Made by a program: the position numbers and the translations under genes. Source: Desulfatibacillum aliphaticivorans DSM 15576 (lineage in GTDB: Bacteria; Desulfobacterota; Desulfobacteria; Desulfobacterales; Desulfatibacillaceae). From it: 64,000 nucleotides of DNA. The notes below the pieces were generated by a model that did no database searches, had not been told where the DNA came from, and saw only the letters and a list, made by a program, of their open reading frames with translations. The stretch covers positions 1 through 64,000 of the forward strand of contig NZ_AUCT01000011.1 of NCBI RefSeq assembly GCF_000429905.1, in the 5' to 3' direction. Below, in pieces: positions 23,350 to 32,661 of the stretch; positions within the stretch are counted from its first letter, which is position 1, and every line of letters starts with the position of its first letter.

Positions 23350-24561
23350 ATGTTGCAGGCCCCTGAGACCAAGCTCACCCGTATTGGAGTCTTCTACGAC
23401 GGAAACTTTTTCTATCACGTAAGCAACTATTATAAATACGTGCATCCACGGAGAGCCCGCCTCAGCGTTGCGGGAATTCATGAATTCATCAAGAGCCAGG
23501 TGGCGGAATCCGAAGGCGTGGATCCCAGGTACTGCCAGGTGGTGGACGCCCATTATTTTCGCGGACGCCTGGGCGCCCAGGAAGCGGAGCAGCGTCAGGT
23601 GCTCATGTCCGAACGCGTATTTGACGAAATCCTCATGCGCGAAGGCATTGTAACCCATTACCTGCCCTTGGGCGCCAGGGGAGAAAAGGGCATTGACGTG
23701 TGGTTGGCTCTGGAAGCCTTTGAACTGACCGTGCTCAAGCATTTTAACGTAGTGGTTCTCATCGCCGGAGACGGAGATTACGTGCCCCTGATCCGCAAGA
23801 TAAACACCCTGGGAACCCGCATCATGGTCCTGGGCTGGGACTTTGAATACACGGACAATCAAAACAACAAACGCCGCACCGTCACCTCCGTGAACCTGCT
23901 GGATCAGGTGACCTATCCCATTCTCATGCATACGTTGATTGACGATAAAACCCGGCGCAACGACCCGGTGGTGCATAACCTGTTCGTCAGGCCCGACTCG
24001 GGGAGCAACGGCGGCTCTGCGTACAGCCGAAGCGAGTTTCCCGCGGAAGTTCCCGCAGCGGAGCCTTGGGAAAAGCCGCCCCAAGCTGAAAAGCGCCGCG
24101 GCACCATCCAGAGCCTCAAGGACGGCTACGGCTTCATCCGCACGGACACGCCAGGCAAGAACATGTTTTTCCATCGCACCAACCTGCTGGACGTGGAATT
24201 CGACGATTTGTGCGAATACGACGAAGTGGAATACATCCCGGGAATGAACGATCGCGGCGAGTGCGCCCTGGACGTGACCCGCGTGGCCGCCGTGGGCAAT
24301 GCCGACCGGAAGCCCAAAATTTTCGACATCGAGGACGAGTTGGAAGAAGAAAGGCGGCGCCAGATAGAGGCGGCCAAGGCTCAAGGCCTTGATTTTGATG
24401 AGGAGGAGGATTCCTATCAGGATCAGGACCAAACCCCGGATCAGGACGAGATACAGGAAAAGGACGAGATCCAGGAAGAGGACGAGGATCGGCAGCCCAC
24501 CGAGGAGGAAGAGCAGAGGAATTTCTCCCACGCCAGCAGCTTGTCCATCTGGGAAGAGTGA
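23350..24561 (+). CDS. NYN (LabA/PIN-like) domain protein with cold-shock domain and acidic tail
   Basis: This 403-aa protein joins a putative nuclease to an RNA-binding module. The NYN domain (about residues 9-200) keeps the acidic metal site: IGVFYDGNFF, EKGIDVWLAL and IAGDGDYVPLIRKI. At about 245-320 there is a cold-shock/OB-fold domain (KRRGTIQSLKDGYGFIRT, then KNMFFHRTNLL). The C-terminal 70 residues are very acidic, with Gln/Asp/Glu runs. NYN proteins are PIN-like RNases; the RNA target is unknown. A strong terminator follows. Confidence 0.88.
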   Translation: MLQAPETKLTRIGVFYDGNFFYHVSNYYKYVHPRRARLSVAGIHEFIKSQVAESEGVDPRYCQVVDAHYFRGRLGAQEAEQRQVLMSERVFDEILMREGIVTHYLPLGARGEKGIDVWLALEAFELTVLKHFNVVVLIAGDGDYVPLIRKINTLGTRIMVLGWDFEYTDNQNNKRRTVTSVNLLDQVTYPILMHTLIDDKTRRNDPVVHNLFVRPDSGSNGGSAYSRSEFPAEVPAAEPWEKPPQAEKRRGTIQSLKDGYGFIRTDTPGKNMFFHRTNLLDVEFDDLCEYDEVEYIPGMNDRGECALDVTRVAAVGNADRKPKIFDIEDELEEERRRQIEAAKAQGLDFDEEEDSYQDQDQTPDQDEIQEKDEIQEEDEDRQPTEEEEQRNFSHASSLSIWEE

Positions 24562-24586
24562 TCAACTCAGCCATTATTGAATCCCC

Positions 24587-24623
24587 AGCCCCGGCCGCAA
24601 CCAAGCGGCCGGGGCTTTTTTTT
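24587..24623 (+). terminator. Terminator after the NYN-CSD gene
   Basis: Perfect 12-bp stem AGCCCCGGCCGC (24587-24598) with GCGGCCGGGGCT (24605-24616), 6-nt loop and an eight-T tract. Confidence 0.95.
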
Positions 24624-24748
24624 ATTCCTTCCAAAGCGGCAATCTTTTCTGGACGAATTTTCCCCCCGGCAAAATTTCGCCATGCATCTTCTGCATGACT
24701 AAACCCAAATACTGTTTTATTTCAAATATATATCTAAATGGCGCCAAA

Positions 24749-24764
24749 TTTGATACATATCAAA
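24749..24764 (+). promoter_or_regulatory. Perfect FNR-type box before the EF-hand gene
   Basis: TTTGATACATATCAAA is a perfect palindrome containing TTGAT-N4-ATCAA (24750-24763), the E. coli FNR consensus. Its centre lies about 40 nt before the ATG at 24796. A class II activator position (-41.5) would put the transcript start at or just past the ATG, so binding more likely overlaps and represses the promoter, unless the mRNA is leaderless. Confidence 0.7.
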
Positions 24765-24795
24765 ATCGAATTCAAAACAGAAAGGAGGTGAAAAA

Positions 24796-25509
24796 ATGAT
24801 ACGCGGAATCAATAGCGGTGCAAGCTATTTGATCGCCCAGGATATGGAGCCGGAAAAGCCGGAAAGCCCCTTTGAACGGATCGACTTCAATGAGGACGGC
24901 GTCTTGGAGATGAGCGAACTGGAAACCTTCGCCTCCCAAATGCCGGAAGGCGCGGGGCCTTCCCTCAGCGCGTACGATCTGATTGCGGAACTGGACACGG
25001 ACGGCGACGCCCTCCTGACCCGGGAGGAATTCGACGCCGGCAGGTCCGGCGGTCTTCCTCCAGGCGCCCTCATGGGGCTTTTCGGGGAAATCGACGCGGA
25101 CAAGAACGGGGAACTGGACGAATCCGAGATTGCGGCCTTTGTAAAAGCCATGGATGAAATGGACGGAGCAGGCGAGATTGCTCCCGATATCATCGCGGAG
25201 CTGGATGCGGACGGCGACGGCGTTCTCTCCCTGGAGGAACTTGAGGCGGGAAGGCCGGACGGCCCGCCTCCCCACATGACGGGGGCCATGAGCGGCGGTC
25301 AGCAGGCGGGGGCGAATGAGACCGCGCAAGTGCAGGAGGAAACGTCAACCGAAGAATCAGACCCTTTGGACGCGAATGGGGACGGGTTTGTGGACGCCAG
25401 GGAAGCGGCCGCAGGCCTTAATTTAAGAGCCTGGATGCAGGTGCATCAAAAATCCGTTATTTACGGCTCGTACGGAAAAGGACAAAATTCCGTCAACCTA
25501 TCGGCATAG
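24796..25509 (+). CDS. EF-hand calcium-binding protein (five EF-hand loops)
   Basis: This 237-aa acidic protein has five loops of the DxDxDG type: DFNEDGVLEMSE, DTDGDALLTREE, DADKNGELDESE, DADGDGVLSLEE and DANGDGFVDARE. All keep the acidic residue at position 12. No clear signal peptide is seen, so location is uncertain. GAAAGGAGGTGA gives a near-perfect ribosome site. It is monocistronic behind an FNR-type box. The calcium role is inferred from the motifs. Confidence 0.88.
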   Translation: MIRGINSGASYLIAQDMEPEKPESPFERIDFNEDGVLEMSELETFASQMPEGAGPSLSAYDLIAELDTDGDALLTREEFDAGRSGGLPPGALMGLFGEIDADKNGELDESEIAAFVKAMDEMDGAGEIAPDIIAELDADGDGVLSLEELEAGRPDGPPPHMTGAMSGGQQAGANETAQVQEETSTEESDPLDANGDGFVDAREAAAGLNLRAWMQVHQKSVIYGSYGKGQNSVNLSA

Positions 25510-25783
25510 GAAGGCCGGGCTTTAACAAGCAGTTCCGCCGGCGCACGGAGTTTTTCCCAATTCCGGTTGCGAAGGACAACTGTCGCAAGTTTTCGGGGAC
25601 CGGCCGATCCTCTCCGGCGGCGGCTTCCCCTCCCCCCTTTCAATCAACAAAGGCTTACGCGGCCTGGCACGCCCGCCGTGAGAGGAAACCCCTTTACCTT
25701 CCCGCCGGGCTCCTGTATATCTTTTTGCGTTATCCAAATCCTTCCTTGTTCTGGCTGGCCTCTATTTCGAAAGGGACTACACC

Positions 25784-27061
25784 GTGTCTGATTCCAAGGA
25801 ATACAAGAAGATCGTCCGGTCCTGGTGCATGTACGACTGGGCCAACTCCGCCTTTGCTACCACCATGATGGCGGCCATGTATCCGCCTTTTTTCCACGCC
25901 GCCGCGGTTAAGGCGGGCTTCACACCAGCCGGCGCAACGGCCGCCTGGGGCTATTTTGCCGCCGCCGCCTTGTTTATTGTGGCTGTCAGCGCCCCCCTGC
26001 TGGGCGCCATGGCGGATTACATGGGGCGCAGAAAGCTGTTTGTAGGCTTGTTCGCGGGCCTGGGAGTCATTTGCACCTGCGCCGCCGTGTTTTTGGGAGA
26101 CGACACATGGCTCCTGGCCGGGTTGCTGTTCATGGGCGGAAACGTAGGCTTCGCCGGCGCCAATGTCTTCTATGAATCCCTGTTGCCCCTGATCGCCAAA
26201 GAAGGGGACGTGGACACGATCTCCGCCAGGGGATACGCCCTGGGATATCTGGGCGGCGGGCTATTGCTGGTGATCAACGCCCTCATGGTCACCAAGCCGC
26301 ATTGGTTCGGCATGGAAGGCGTGGGCTTTGCGGTCCGGGCGTCCTTTTTTTCCGTGGGCGTCTGGTGGGGCGTGTTTTCCATTCCCTTACTGAAAAACGT
26401 GCCTGAACCGCCCAGGGATGTGAAAAACACCTCCAAAATTCCCATAGGAGAAGGAGTCGCCAGGCTCGCCGCAACATTCCGGGACATCAAAAAATATAAG
26501 CAGCTGCTCATTTTTCTGGCGGCCTTCTGGGTGTACAACGACGGCATAGGCACCATCATCAAGATGGCCACGGCCTACGGCAGCGAAATCGGCATTGGCA
26601 TGACCCACCTTATCGGCGCCCTGGTTTTGACCCAGTTTATCGGCATGCCCTGCGCCATCGCATTCGGCGCCCTGGCCAATCGAATCGGCGCCAAAGCCTG
26701 CATTCTCATCGCCCTGGGAGTATACGTGATCATATGCATTGCAGGATATTTTATGAGCACGCCGCTGCATTTCTACATCCTGGCCGGTCTCGTGGGCACG
26801 GTGCAGGGAGGCAGCCAGGCCTTGTCGCGGTCCTTGTACGCAGCCATGACGCCCAAGGCAAAGGCCTCGGAGTTTTTCGGCTTTTTTTCCTCCAGCGCCA
26901 AAATGGCGGGAATCGCCGGACCTCTGGTCTTCGGCGCCGTCAGCAATTTCGCCGGGGAAAGCCGGCTCTCCATATTCTCCCTGATTGTCTTTTTTGTGGT
27001 TGGCGGCCTCCTGCTGATAAAAGTGGACGTCCAGGAAGGAATTGCAGCGGCGAAAGAATAA
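25784..27061 (+). CDS. MFS transporter, UMF1/Atg22-like family
   Basis: This 425-aa protein has about 12 membrane segments. The N-terminal VRSWCMYDWANSAFATTMMA motif is typical of the UMF1 (MFS_4, vacuole effluxer Atg22-like) family, whose bacterial substrates are mostly unknown. The MFS loop 2-3 motif DYMGRRK is visible. The start is GTG at 25784 with AAGGGA upstream. The 274-nt gap before it shows nothing notable. Confidence 0.87.
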   Translation: MSDSKEYKKIVRSWCMYDWANSAFATTMMAAMYPPFFHAAAVKAGFTPAGATAAWGYFAAAALFIVAVSAPLLGAMADYMGRRKLFVGLFAGLGVICTCAAVFLGDDTWLLAGLLFMGGNVGFAGANVFYESLLPLIAKEGDVDTISARGYALGYLGGGLLLVINALMVTKPHWFGMEGVGFAVRASFFSVGVWWGVFSIPLLKNVPEPPRDVKNTSKIPIGEGVARLAATFRDIKKYKQLLIFLAAFWVYNDGIGTIIKMATAYGSEIGIGMTHLIGALVLTQFIGMPCAIAFGALANRIGAKACILIALGVYVIICIAGYFMSTPLHFYILAGLVGTVQGGSQALSRSLYAAMTPKAKASEFFGFFSSSAKMAGIAGPLVFGAVSNFAGESRLSIFSLIVFFVVGGLLLIKVDVQEGIAAAKE

Positions 27062-27083
27062 CAGGAGCCAATCCGTAAACGGC

Positions 27084-28574
27084 TTAGCCGTCTTTATTGG
27101 AAGCGTTTTCTAAAAGGCAGTCCGAAGGCTCGCCGGTGTGCTTTTCCGTCCGGTTTCTCCCGCCTTCCTTTGCTTTGTACAAGGCTATGTCCGCCCGATT
27201 CAGCAGGCTTTCCGGGCTTTCGCACTCCTGATATTGGGCCACGCCAATGCTGACCGCGGCTTGTATGGCTAACTGATTATAAGTGGTCACGCTGGAACCG
27301 ACCGCTATACGGATTTTTTCGGCAATCAAAAAGGCGTCGTCCAGCGTGCAGCCGTGAAGAAGCGCCATAAACTCCTCCCCTCCCCAACGGCCTAGTGCGT
27401 CAGACTTCCGCACGCTTCTTTCCATGTTTTTGACCAGGTTCTTTAAAACCGCATCTCCGGCAAGATGCCCGAATGAGTCGTTAATTTGCTTGAAATGATC
27501 GAGATCCAGCATGATCAGGGAAAGCGGATCGCCACGGCGGCCGGCCTCTTTTATGGCCTGGCTGAGCAATATATCAAAGGCCTGACGGTTATAAATTCCG
27601 GTGAGCTTGTCCGTGGACGCCATTTCTTCCAGGCGTTTCTGATAATAGGATATGGCCAGGTTGACCAATATCAGGACAATGATGGTTACAAAGGCGTATA
27701 TAAACAGATTAACGACCACGGCATTGTGAATTTGGCGTAAAGCGCCGGACTCGGACTGTCCTACGACCAAAATCCAATCAAATTCGGGTATATAACGGAC
27801 ATTATACAGAATCGGCCCCCAGCCTCCGTCCATGGTAAAGGCCCCGTCCCGGACTTTCAAAGCCTTCGTCACGAGAGGCGCCATATCGTTCATATCCAAC
27901 AGACTATTTTCATGGTCGGAAAACTCCCGGCCGTGAAGCATCAGCCGGCCTTTCATATTCAGGAAAAAAATCTCCCGGCCGTATTGCAGCTTATATCGCT
28001 CTATGAGCTTTTTGACAGCGCTGATGGTCAGGCCCACCCCGGTGACGCCGATAAAATTGCCGTCGTAGTCATAAATGCGGTAATTGACGAAAATCGTCAT
28101 GGCGTCTTTATTGCCAAGGTCCGGGTCTATGTTGATCTCATAATCGGTTTTCATCTTACGCACCCGGTAGTACCACTTGTCCCGCGGCTCTTCCGGGCTG
28201 ACGGTTTTTAAAGGCCCTGACGAGTGATAATAGACGCCGGTTTGCTCCGAAACCAAAAAACTGGTGAACGTGTTGTATTTTTGCTGGATTTCATTAAGAT
28301 AATTGGTAATCTGATCGGAGTTCCGCTCCCCCTGGATAAGCCAGTCCCGCACAAAGGTGTCCGTGGACATGAGGGACGAAATGAACACGCTGCTAAGCAG
28401 GTCCCTTTGGATTTCCGAATATACGTTATCGCTGGTCAGGGGCAGTTCATTCTCAGCGATTTGCTTTCGGACGGTCTCCCGCACGACGTAATAGTTCGCC
28501 AGGGTGGTGACCACAAAACCTGAGATCAAGAGAACAGTGACAATGGCAATCAAATGATTTTTTTTCCGCAGCAT
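27084..28574 (-). CDS. Membrane-bound diguanylate cyclase (Cache-GGDEF)
   Basis: This 496-aa inner-membrane protein has a membrane segment at about 8-28, a periplasmic Cache-type sensor (about 30-285), a second membrane segment (about 290-312) and a GGDEF domain with an intact RWGGEEFMALL active site. RKSD lies five residues before GGEEF, the usual place of the inhibitory I-site. It should make cyclic di-GMP. I use the ATG at 28574, with GGGAAAG upstream; an earlier in-frame start would add an unlikely 94 residues. It is divergent from the exported protein at 28638. Confidence 0.9.
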   Translation of the reverse strand: MLRKKNHLIAIVTVLLISGFVVTTLANYYVVRETVRKQIAENELPLTSDNVYSEIQRDLLSSVFISSLMSTDTFVRDWLIQGERNSDQITNYLNEIQQKYNTFTSFLVSEQTGVYYHSSGPLKTVSPEEPRDKWYYRVRKMKTDYEINIDPDLGNKDAMTIFVNYRIYDYDGNFIGVTGVGLTISAVKKLIERYKLQYGREIFFLNMKGRLMLHGREFSDHENSLLDMNDMAPLVTKALKVRDGAFTMDGGWGPILYNVRYIPEFDWILVVGQSESGALRQIHNAVVVNLFIYAFVTIIVLILVNLAISYYQKRLEEMASTDKLTGIYNRQAFDILLSQAIKEAGRRGDPLSLIMLDLDHFKQINDSFGHLAGDAVLKNLVKNMERSVRKSDALGRWGGEEFMALLHGCTLDDAFLIAEKIRIAVGSSVTTYNQLAIQAAVSIGVAQYQECESPESLLNRADIALYKAKEGGRNRTEKHTGEPSDCLLENASNKDG

Positions 28575-28637
28575 ATTCTTTCCCGTCTTTCCGGCGGTGC
28601 AGGGCCTCAAGGGTCCGTAAAGTGGTAAAGGTGAATT

Positions 28638-29648
28638 ATGCAAAAAGCATTCCCCCTGTTGATCTTTTCGGCGATCCTTTTTCTGCTCTTGCCTGCAGGA
28701 GCTTTTGCGGATGAGATCCCCCCCGCCCAGGCGGCCAGCGTCAAGGAAATCCCCCTGGAAGGCCCGGCGTCCTCCCCCAAGGCCGAGTTCTCCGGCATGG
28801 ACTGGCATATGGAGCGGCTGATTCTGTTGCCCCAATACCCTGAAAAATTCAAGCATGAAGGCTCGCCCAGCCTGTTCGCAATCCCCAAAACCCGCATTTT
28901 GTCATATCTAAACGGAACCGCTTCCGAACCCATCCGGCCCGAGCAAATCTCCTTTGACATGGCATCCGTCAAAAAGGCGATGGAAAAAATCTCAGGCAGG
29001 CGCGGCTGGCAGGGTTTTGAAGCCATCGCATTTTCAGGCCATGAGGCGGTTTTCTCCATTGAGGCGCACGGCCGGGACGGCATGCTGGGATTTCTGATTC
29101 GGGGGCGATTTAAAAATGAAGGGACGCACATAACCCTGGACGAAAAAAGCCTGACTTCCATCCCCATGCCCGTGCAAATATCCAACAAAGCCTACGAAGC
29201 GATATTCACCGCGGACGGAAAGGTCTACGCCATATACGAGGCCAACGGATTGCATGACAACCCTTCGCCCCAAGTCCAGGTTTTTGATATCTACGGGGAG
29301 TCCGGGCTCCGTTATTTGGGCGCCCTGCCCTTCCCTCCGGCTGAATACCGAATTACGGACATCACGGCCTGGAGGAAGGGCGAACCTTTGACGGCCGTCA
29401 ATTATTATTTTCCCGGAGACAAAAAGACATTGGACCCGATCCCGGACCCCAAAGGGCCGGTGGAGCAATTGGTCTTTTTCTCCTTTGACGGAAAGGCCAT
29501 AGCCAAACGGCCGGAGCCGCCCATGACCCTCATCAACCGCACGGGCAAGCCGAGAAACTGGGAGGGAATCGCGCCATTGGACGACAGAGGATATCTTCTG
29601 GTCACGGACAAATGGCCCACAACCATCCTGGCTTTTGCACCTCGTTAA
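28638..29648 (+). CDS. Exported phytase-like/beta-propeller protein
   Basis: This 336-aa protein has a signal peptide with cleavage expected after AGAFA (about residue 24). The rest is strand-rich; the ending NWEGIAPLDDRGYLLVTDKW is the best match to the esterase-like phytase family (beta-propeller). Phytase activity is not implied, since many members have no known substrate. AAAGGTGA precedes the ATG. It is 63 nt from the divergent GGDEF gene, so the two may share control. Confidence 0.65.
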   Translation: MQKAFPLLIFSAILFLLLPAGAFADEIPPAQAASVKEIPLEGPASSPKAEFSGMDWHMERLILLPQYPEKFKHEGSPSLFAIPKTRILSYLNGTASEPIRPEQISFDMASVKKAMEKISGRRGWQGFEAIAFSGHEAVFSIEAHGRDGMLGFLIRGRFKNEGTHITLDEKSLTSIPMPVQISNKAYEAIFTADGKVYAIYEANGLHDNPSPQVQVFDIYGESGLRYLGALPFPPAEYRITDITAWRKGEPLTAVNYYFPGDKKTLDPIPDPKGPVEQLVFFSFDGKAIAKRPEPPMTLINRTGKPRNWEGIAPLDDRGYLLVTDKWPTTILAFAPR

Positions 29649-29659
29649 AAAAAGGGAGG

Positions 29660-29697
29660 ACGCTGGATTCCTGATAACTGCACTCGGGAATGACGGA
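29660..29697 (+). repeat. TGGATTCCTG...GGGAATGACGG repeat
   Basis: GACGCTGGATTCCTGATAA and CTCGGGAATGACGGAT. Same family as 21575-21610. It begins the 420-nt non-coding gap 29649-30070. Confidence 0.5.
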
Positions 29698-29887
29698 TAA
29701 GAAGCATGGCGGGATTGTAGGGGCGCTGCTTGCTGCCTGGGGCCGCAGGCCATGAGGCGCGACCGCAAAAGATTGCAGGAATTAAGAGAGGCCGACGGAC
29801 GGGAAATTTGTATGAAACCGTGCTTTTTTGGTTTTTAAATCCGTATGCGATAGATGAATCTGATTTATTTTCAGATTCTTATATATA

Positions 29888-29914
29888 CATTCCCACACGA
29901 AGCATGGGAACGAG
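29888..29914 (+). repeat. REP-like palindrome CATTCCCAC...GTGGGAACGAG type
   Basis: CATTCCCACACGAAGCATGG then GAACGAG. The upstream TTTTCAGATTCTTATATAT is shared with the inverted copy at 31846-31877, so the repeat unit here is about 100 nt. Confidence 0.7.
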
Positions 29915-29950
29915 CCCATAGGCGCCCTGTTATTGGTCCATGAACTCCTG

Positions 29951-30010
29951 CGCAAAGCGCCATTTAAAAAGTTTTGATCAAACTTTTTCAAAAGTTTGCC
30001 GCCGGAGGCA
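29951..30010 (+). repeat. AAAGTTTTGATC-type repeat, copy 2
   Basis: GCGCAAAGCGCCATTT, AAAAAGTTTTGATCAAAC and TTTTTCAAAAGTTTGCC. It contains the palindrome AAGTTTTGATCAAACTT and matches 17643-17690 in inverted orientation. Confidence 0.55.
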
Positions 30011-30070
30011 AACTGTTTTGCTTTTCGCTTTTCGCAGTTTTATCTTTTCGTTTTTTGCTCTTCAGGCGGT

Positions 30071-31237
30071 TCAGGGCACAGCTTTAAGCAGCTCCACCAG
30101 GGTTTGGCCAAAGACTTTTTTCTGCCATTGCCGGACTTCCTGACATTCGTCAAGCTCCCTGATGGATCTCGGCTTGTTGGAGGCCATGGCCTGGATTTGG
30201 GCGTTGGTGAGCACCACGGAGGATTCCACGCCCAGTTCCTCGCCCATTTTCTCCCGCCAGTCCTTGAGGACCTTGGCGCGTTTGGGAGCCTTGGGGTTCA
30301 GGGGCGGCCGTTTTTTCCGCGGGTAGGAGGGCAGTTTTTCATCAGGCACGGATTTGCCCGCCTTGATTGCCCGGATGAGTTCGTGTCCGAACATCTTGGC
30401 CTGTTTGGGCGAAAATCCGTGGAGGGACACCAAGCCTTTGGTGTTGAGCGGGCGCTTTTGGGCCATTTCCAGGATGGGCGTGTTGCCCAAAACCTTGAAC
30501 AAAGGCCGGTTCCATTTTTTGGCCAGGTCGTCCCGGACGTGGAGGATGTTTTCCAGCACCTGGAGGCTTCGGGGATCCAGCTTGCCGGCGCCGCGAAACC
30601 GGAGGAACAGGGGGCCGTCATTGGGCGGCATGGGCCGGGCGTGGGTCAGGATTTCGCATTCCTCCTCCACCCAGAACAGGCGGTCCTTTTCCACCAGTTC
30701 CTTTTTCAGGATCTCGGCCAGTTCCAAAAGATGAACGGTGTCGTTGGCGGCGTAGGCCATCATTTCGGGCGGCAGGGGGCGAAGGGACCAGTTTTTCTTT
30801 TGGTATTTCTTTTCCAGCTGCACGCCGAACCGGCTTTCCAAAAGCGGCGCCAGGCCGGTTTGGGGCTCTCCCAGAAAACGGGCGGCCACCTGGGTGTCGA
30901 ACAGGTTGTGGAGTTCAATGCCAAAATCCCGGAACAGGCAGCGCACGTCGTAATCCGCTCCATGGAAGATCTTCTGGATTTCGTCGTTTTCCAGGATAGG
31001 CGCCAGAGCCTTGACGTCGCAGTCGCACAGGGGGTCTACAATATAGTTCAAACCGTTGGAAGTAATTTGCAGCAGGCAGGCCTTTTCCTGGTAATGGAAC
31101 ATGGAATCCGCTTCCAGGTCCACGGCGATGCATTTTTGCGATTGCAGGCTTTGGGTTAATTCCGCCAAAGCGTTATCATTATTGATTAGAACAAAATCAG
31201 GGTCTTCGGGTTTATGGGGAACAGGTTTTTTCGGCAT
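30071..31237 (-). CDS. rnd: Ribonuclease D
   Basis: This 388-aa 3'-5' exonuclease matures stable RNAs such as tRNA 3' ends. The DEDDy residues are visible: AVDLEADSM (Asp, Glu), FHGADYDVRCL (Asp) and MAYAANDTVHLLEL (Tyr and Asp). An HRDC-type region follows in the C-terminal half (GAGKLDPRSLQVLENILHVR). The length is close to E. coli Rnd. The ATG at 31237 is preferred; a TTG at 31249 is possible and neither has a clear ribosome site. Confidence 0.93.
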   Translation of the reverse strand: MPKKPVPHKPEDPDFVLINNDNALAELTQSLQSQKCIAVDLEADSMFHYQEKACLLQITSNGLNYIVDPLCDCDVKALAPILENDEIQKIFHGADYDVRCLFRDFGIELHNLFDTQVAARFLGEPQTGLAPLLESRFGVQLEKKYQKKNWSLRPLPPEMMAYAANDTVHLLELAEILKKELVEKDRLFWVEEECEILTHARPMPPNDGPLFLRFRGAGKLDPRSLQVLENILHVRDDLAKKWNRPLFKVLGNTPILEMAQKRPLNTKGLVSLHGFSPKQAKMFGHELIRAIKAGKSVPDEKLPSYPRKKRPPLNPKAPKRAKVLKDWREKMGEELGVESSVVLTNAQIQAMASNKPRSIRELDECQEVRQWQKKVFGQTLVELLKAVP

Positions 31238-31608
31238 CTTGTTTTGCAATATATGGTTTTTTCTCCGAATTCGGCCTGCGTCGAACCGGGGCTTTCTTTA
31301 TGGTTTTTTGGGAATCAAACAAAAGTCTCCAAGAATGACTAGCGGTTTTCCCGAAGTCTAAATCATCTATTTTAATCATTATTAAGCCTATGGTGTCAAG
31401 GGTGTATGCAAACGACTAATTTTTTGCGAGTTTTAAGGAACAATTTTGCGGCCGAAAATGGAAGGGCGGGACCGCGAGGTTCGCTATTGCTGAACATCTT
31501 TCGGAGCCGCAATAAGACTCGTAAATTAAACCTTTAGGCCGCAGAAAACCAAAAGCTATAGGCAAATATTGGCGAGACGGCGTTTATTACTGGCGGTGAG
31601 TTTCAAGA

Positions 31609-31652
31609 GGGCCAGCCGTGGCAGCGTTTTTGGCTGCCAGGGTGCGAAGCGC
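31609..31652 (-). repeat. Covarying hairpin repeat, diverged inverted copy
   Basis: Arms TGGCAGC (31619-31625) and GCTGCCA (31633-31639) with GGTGCGAAGCGC on the right. It lies in the 846-nt non-coding gap 31238-32083. Confidence 0.5.
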
Positions 31653-31790
31653 AATAAGGGCGGCCTTGGAATAAATTCGAATCCAAGAAGGATTGGCGTC
31701 CCCAAAAAGCAGATAGAATTCGGGTGTTGGAAACGGCGCAGGTTCGCCATAGTGCAAAGGGTTTAAGAGGCGCCCAGGTCGTCTTATTGG

Positions 31791-31826
31791 CCTGACGGCC
31801 CCCGGCATTGCATGCCGCGGCTGACC
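31791..31826 (+). repeat. Covarying hairpin repeat (GGCATTGCATGCC version)
   Basis: CCTGACGGCCCCCGGCATTG then CATGCCGCGGCTGACC. Nearly identical to 57591-57627 and 21738-21766. Confidence 0.65.
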
Positions 31827-31845
31827 AAATAATTGCGCCGCACTT

Positions 31846-31877
31846 CTCGTTCCCATGCTTTGCGTGGGAATGCATAC
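31846..31877 (-). repeat. REP-like palindrome, inverted copy
   Basis: CTCGTTCCCATGCTTTGC then GTGGGAATGCATAC. On the minus strand it continues the longer unit seen at 29888. A GTAGTTGCAGGCCCC fragment follows at about 31998. Confidence 0.7.
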
Positions 31878-32083
31878 ATAAGAATCTGAAAACAATTAAT
31901 ATTCATCTATCTACAACAGATTTTAAAAACAAAGAAAAGCAGAGCAAGCCCCGAAGCCGCATCGCTTCCAAACATGACAAAAGTTGGATTTGATTTGTAG
32001 TTGCAGGCCCCCGCGCCAATCCTGCACGCGCTTTGTGCGCGCCCAAGGCATCCACAAGGGGCGCCCTACGTCCGCCCTTTTGA

Positions 32084-32494
32084 TTAAGGCCTGTAGGTCA
32101 TGATCCTGTCGCAGTTCCTGACGTCAAAATGCAGCCAGGATACGCCCAACTCCAGGCTGCCGATCAAGGCGAAATCCGGGTCGTCGGGATTGGCGAGAAT
32201 CTCTTGCCGCACCGCTTCCACGGAGGCGGCGCCGAACAAACAGTCCGCCGCCCGGCCGAAGCTGTGCTGACTGTATGGGCTGTAATAGGGGCTGTCCGAA
32301 GTCCTGAGCCCGCTCCATTCCCTGTCGCCGCCCCAGTGATAGTTGTTGACCGTCATTTTGCCGTAGCGCTCCCGCAACTTGTCCAGGGTCATGAGCAAAC
32401 GGTCGTCCAGCAGTTGCCAGGCTTTTTCCCCGCGTTCCTTGTATACGTTAGGCGGGACAAGCTCGTGAATCGCAAAATGCTTGCACGTGTACAT
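32084..32494 (-). CDS. M15-type (peptidase_M15_3) peptidase, endolysin-like
   Basis: This 136-aa protein has the zinc-site pattern of M15 D-Ala-D-Ala peptidases: SQHSFGRAADCLF (His and Asp) and WLHFDVRN (His). It is at the short, single-domain length common in phage lysins and prophage remnants. No signal peptide is seen, and no holin or other phage gene is adjacent. GGAGG precedes the ATG at 32494. A role in cutting peptidoglycan peptides is inferred. Confidence 0.82.
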   Translation of the reverse strand: MYTCKHFAIHELVPPNVYKERGEKAWQLLDDRLLMTLDKLRERYGKMTVNNYHWGGDREWSGLRTSDSPYYSPYSQHSFGRAADCLFGAASVEAVRQEILANPDDPDFALIGSLELGVSWLHFDVRNCDRIMTYRP

Positions 32495-32661
32495 TGCAGC
32501 CTCCTCGTGGATTCGATTGACAAATACGCCATTTATACGGGTAATTATTGTTTCTTTTCACACTTTTTCGGCTGCGTCAATAAACTTAAGGGGCCTTAGC
32601 CGCGGAAAGCACGGAATACACGGAAGGATGCAAAGGCAAATCTACAAGCAGGATAAAGGAT

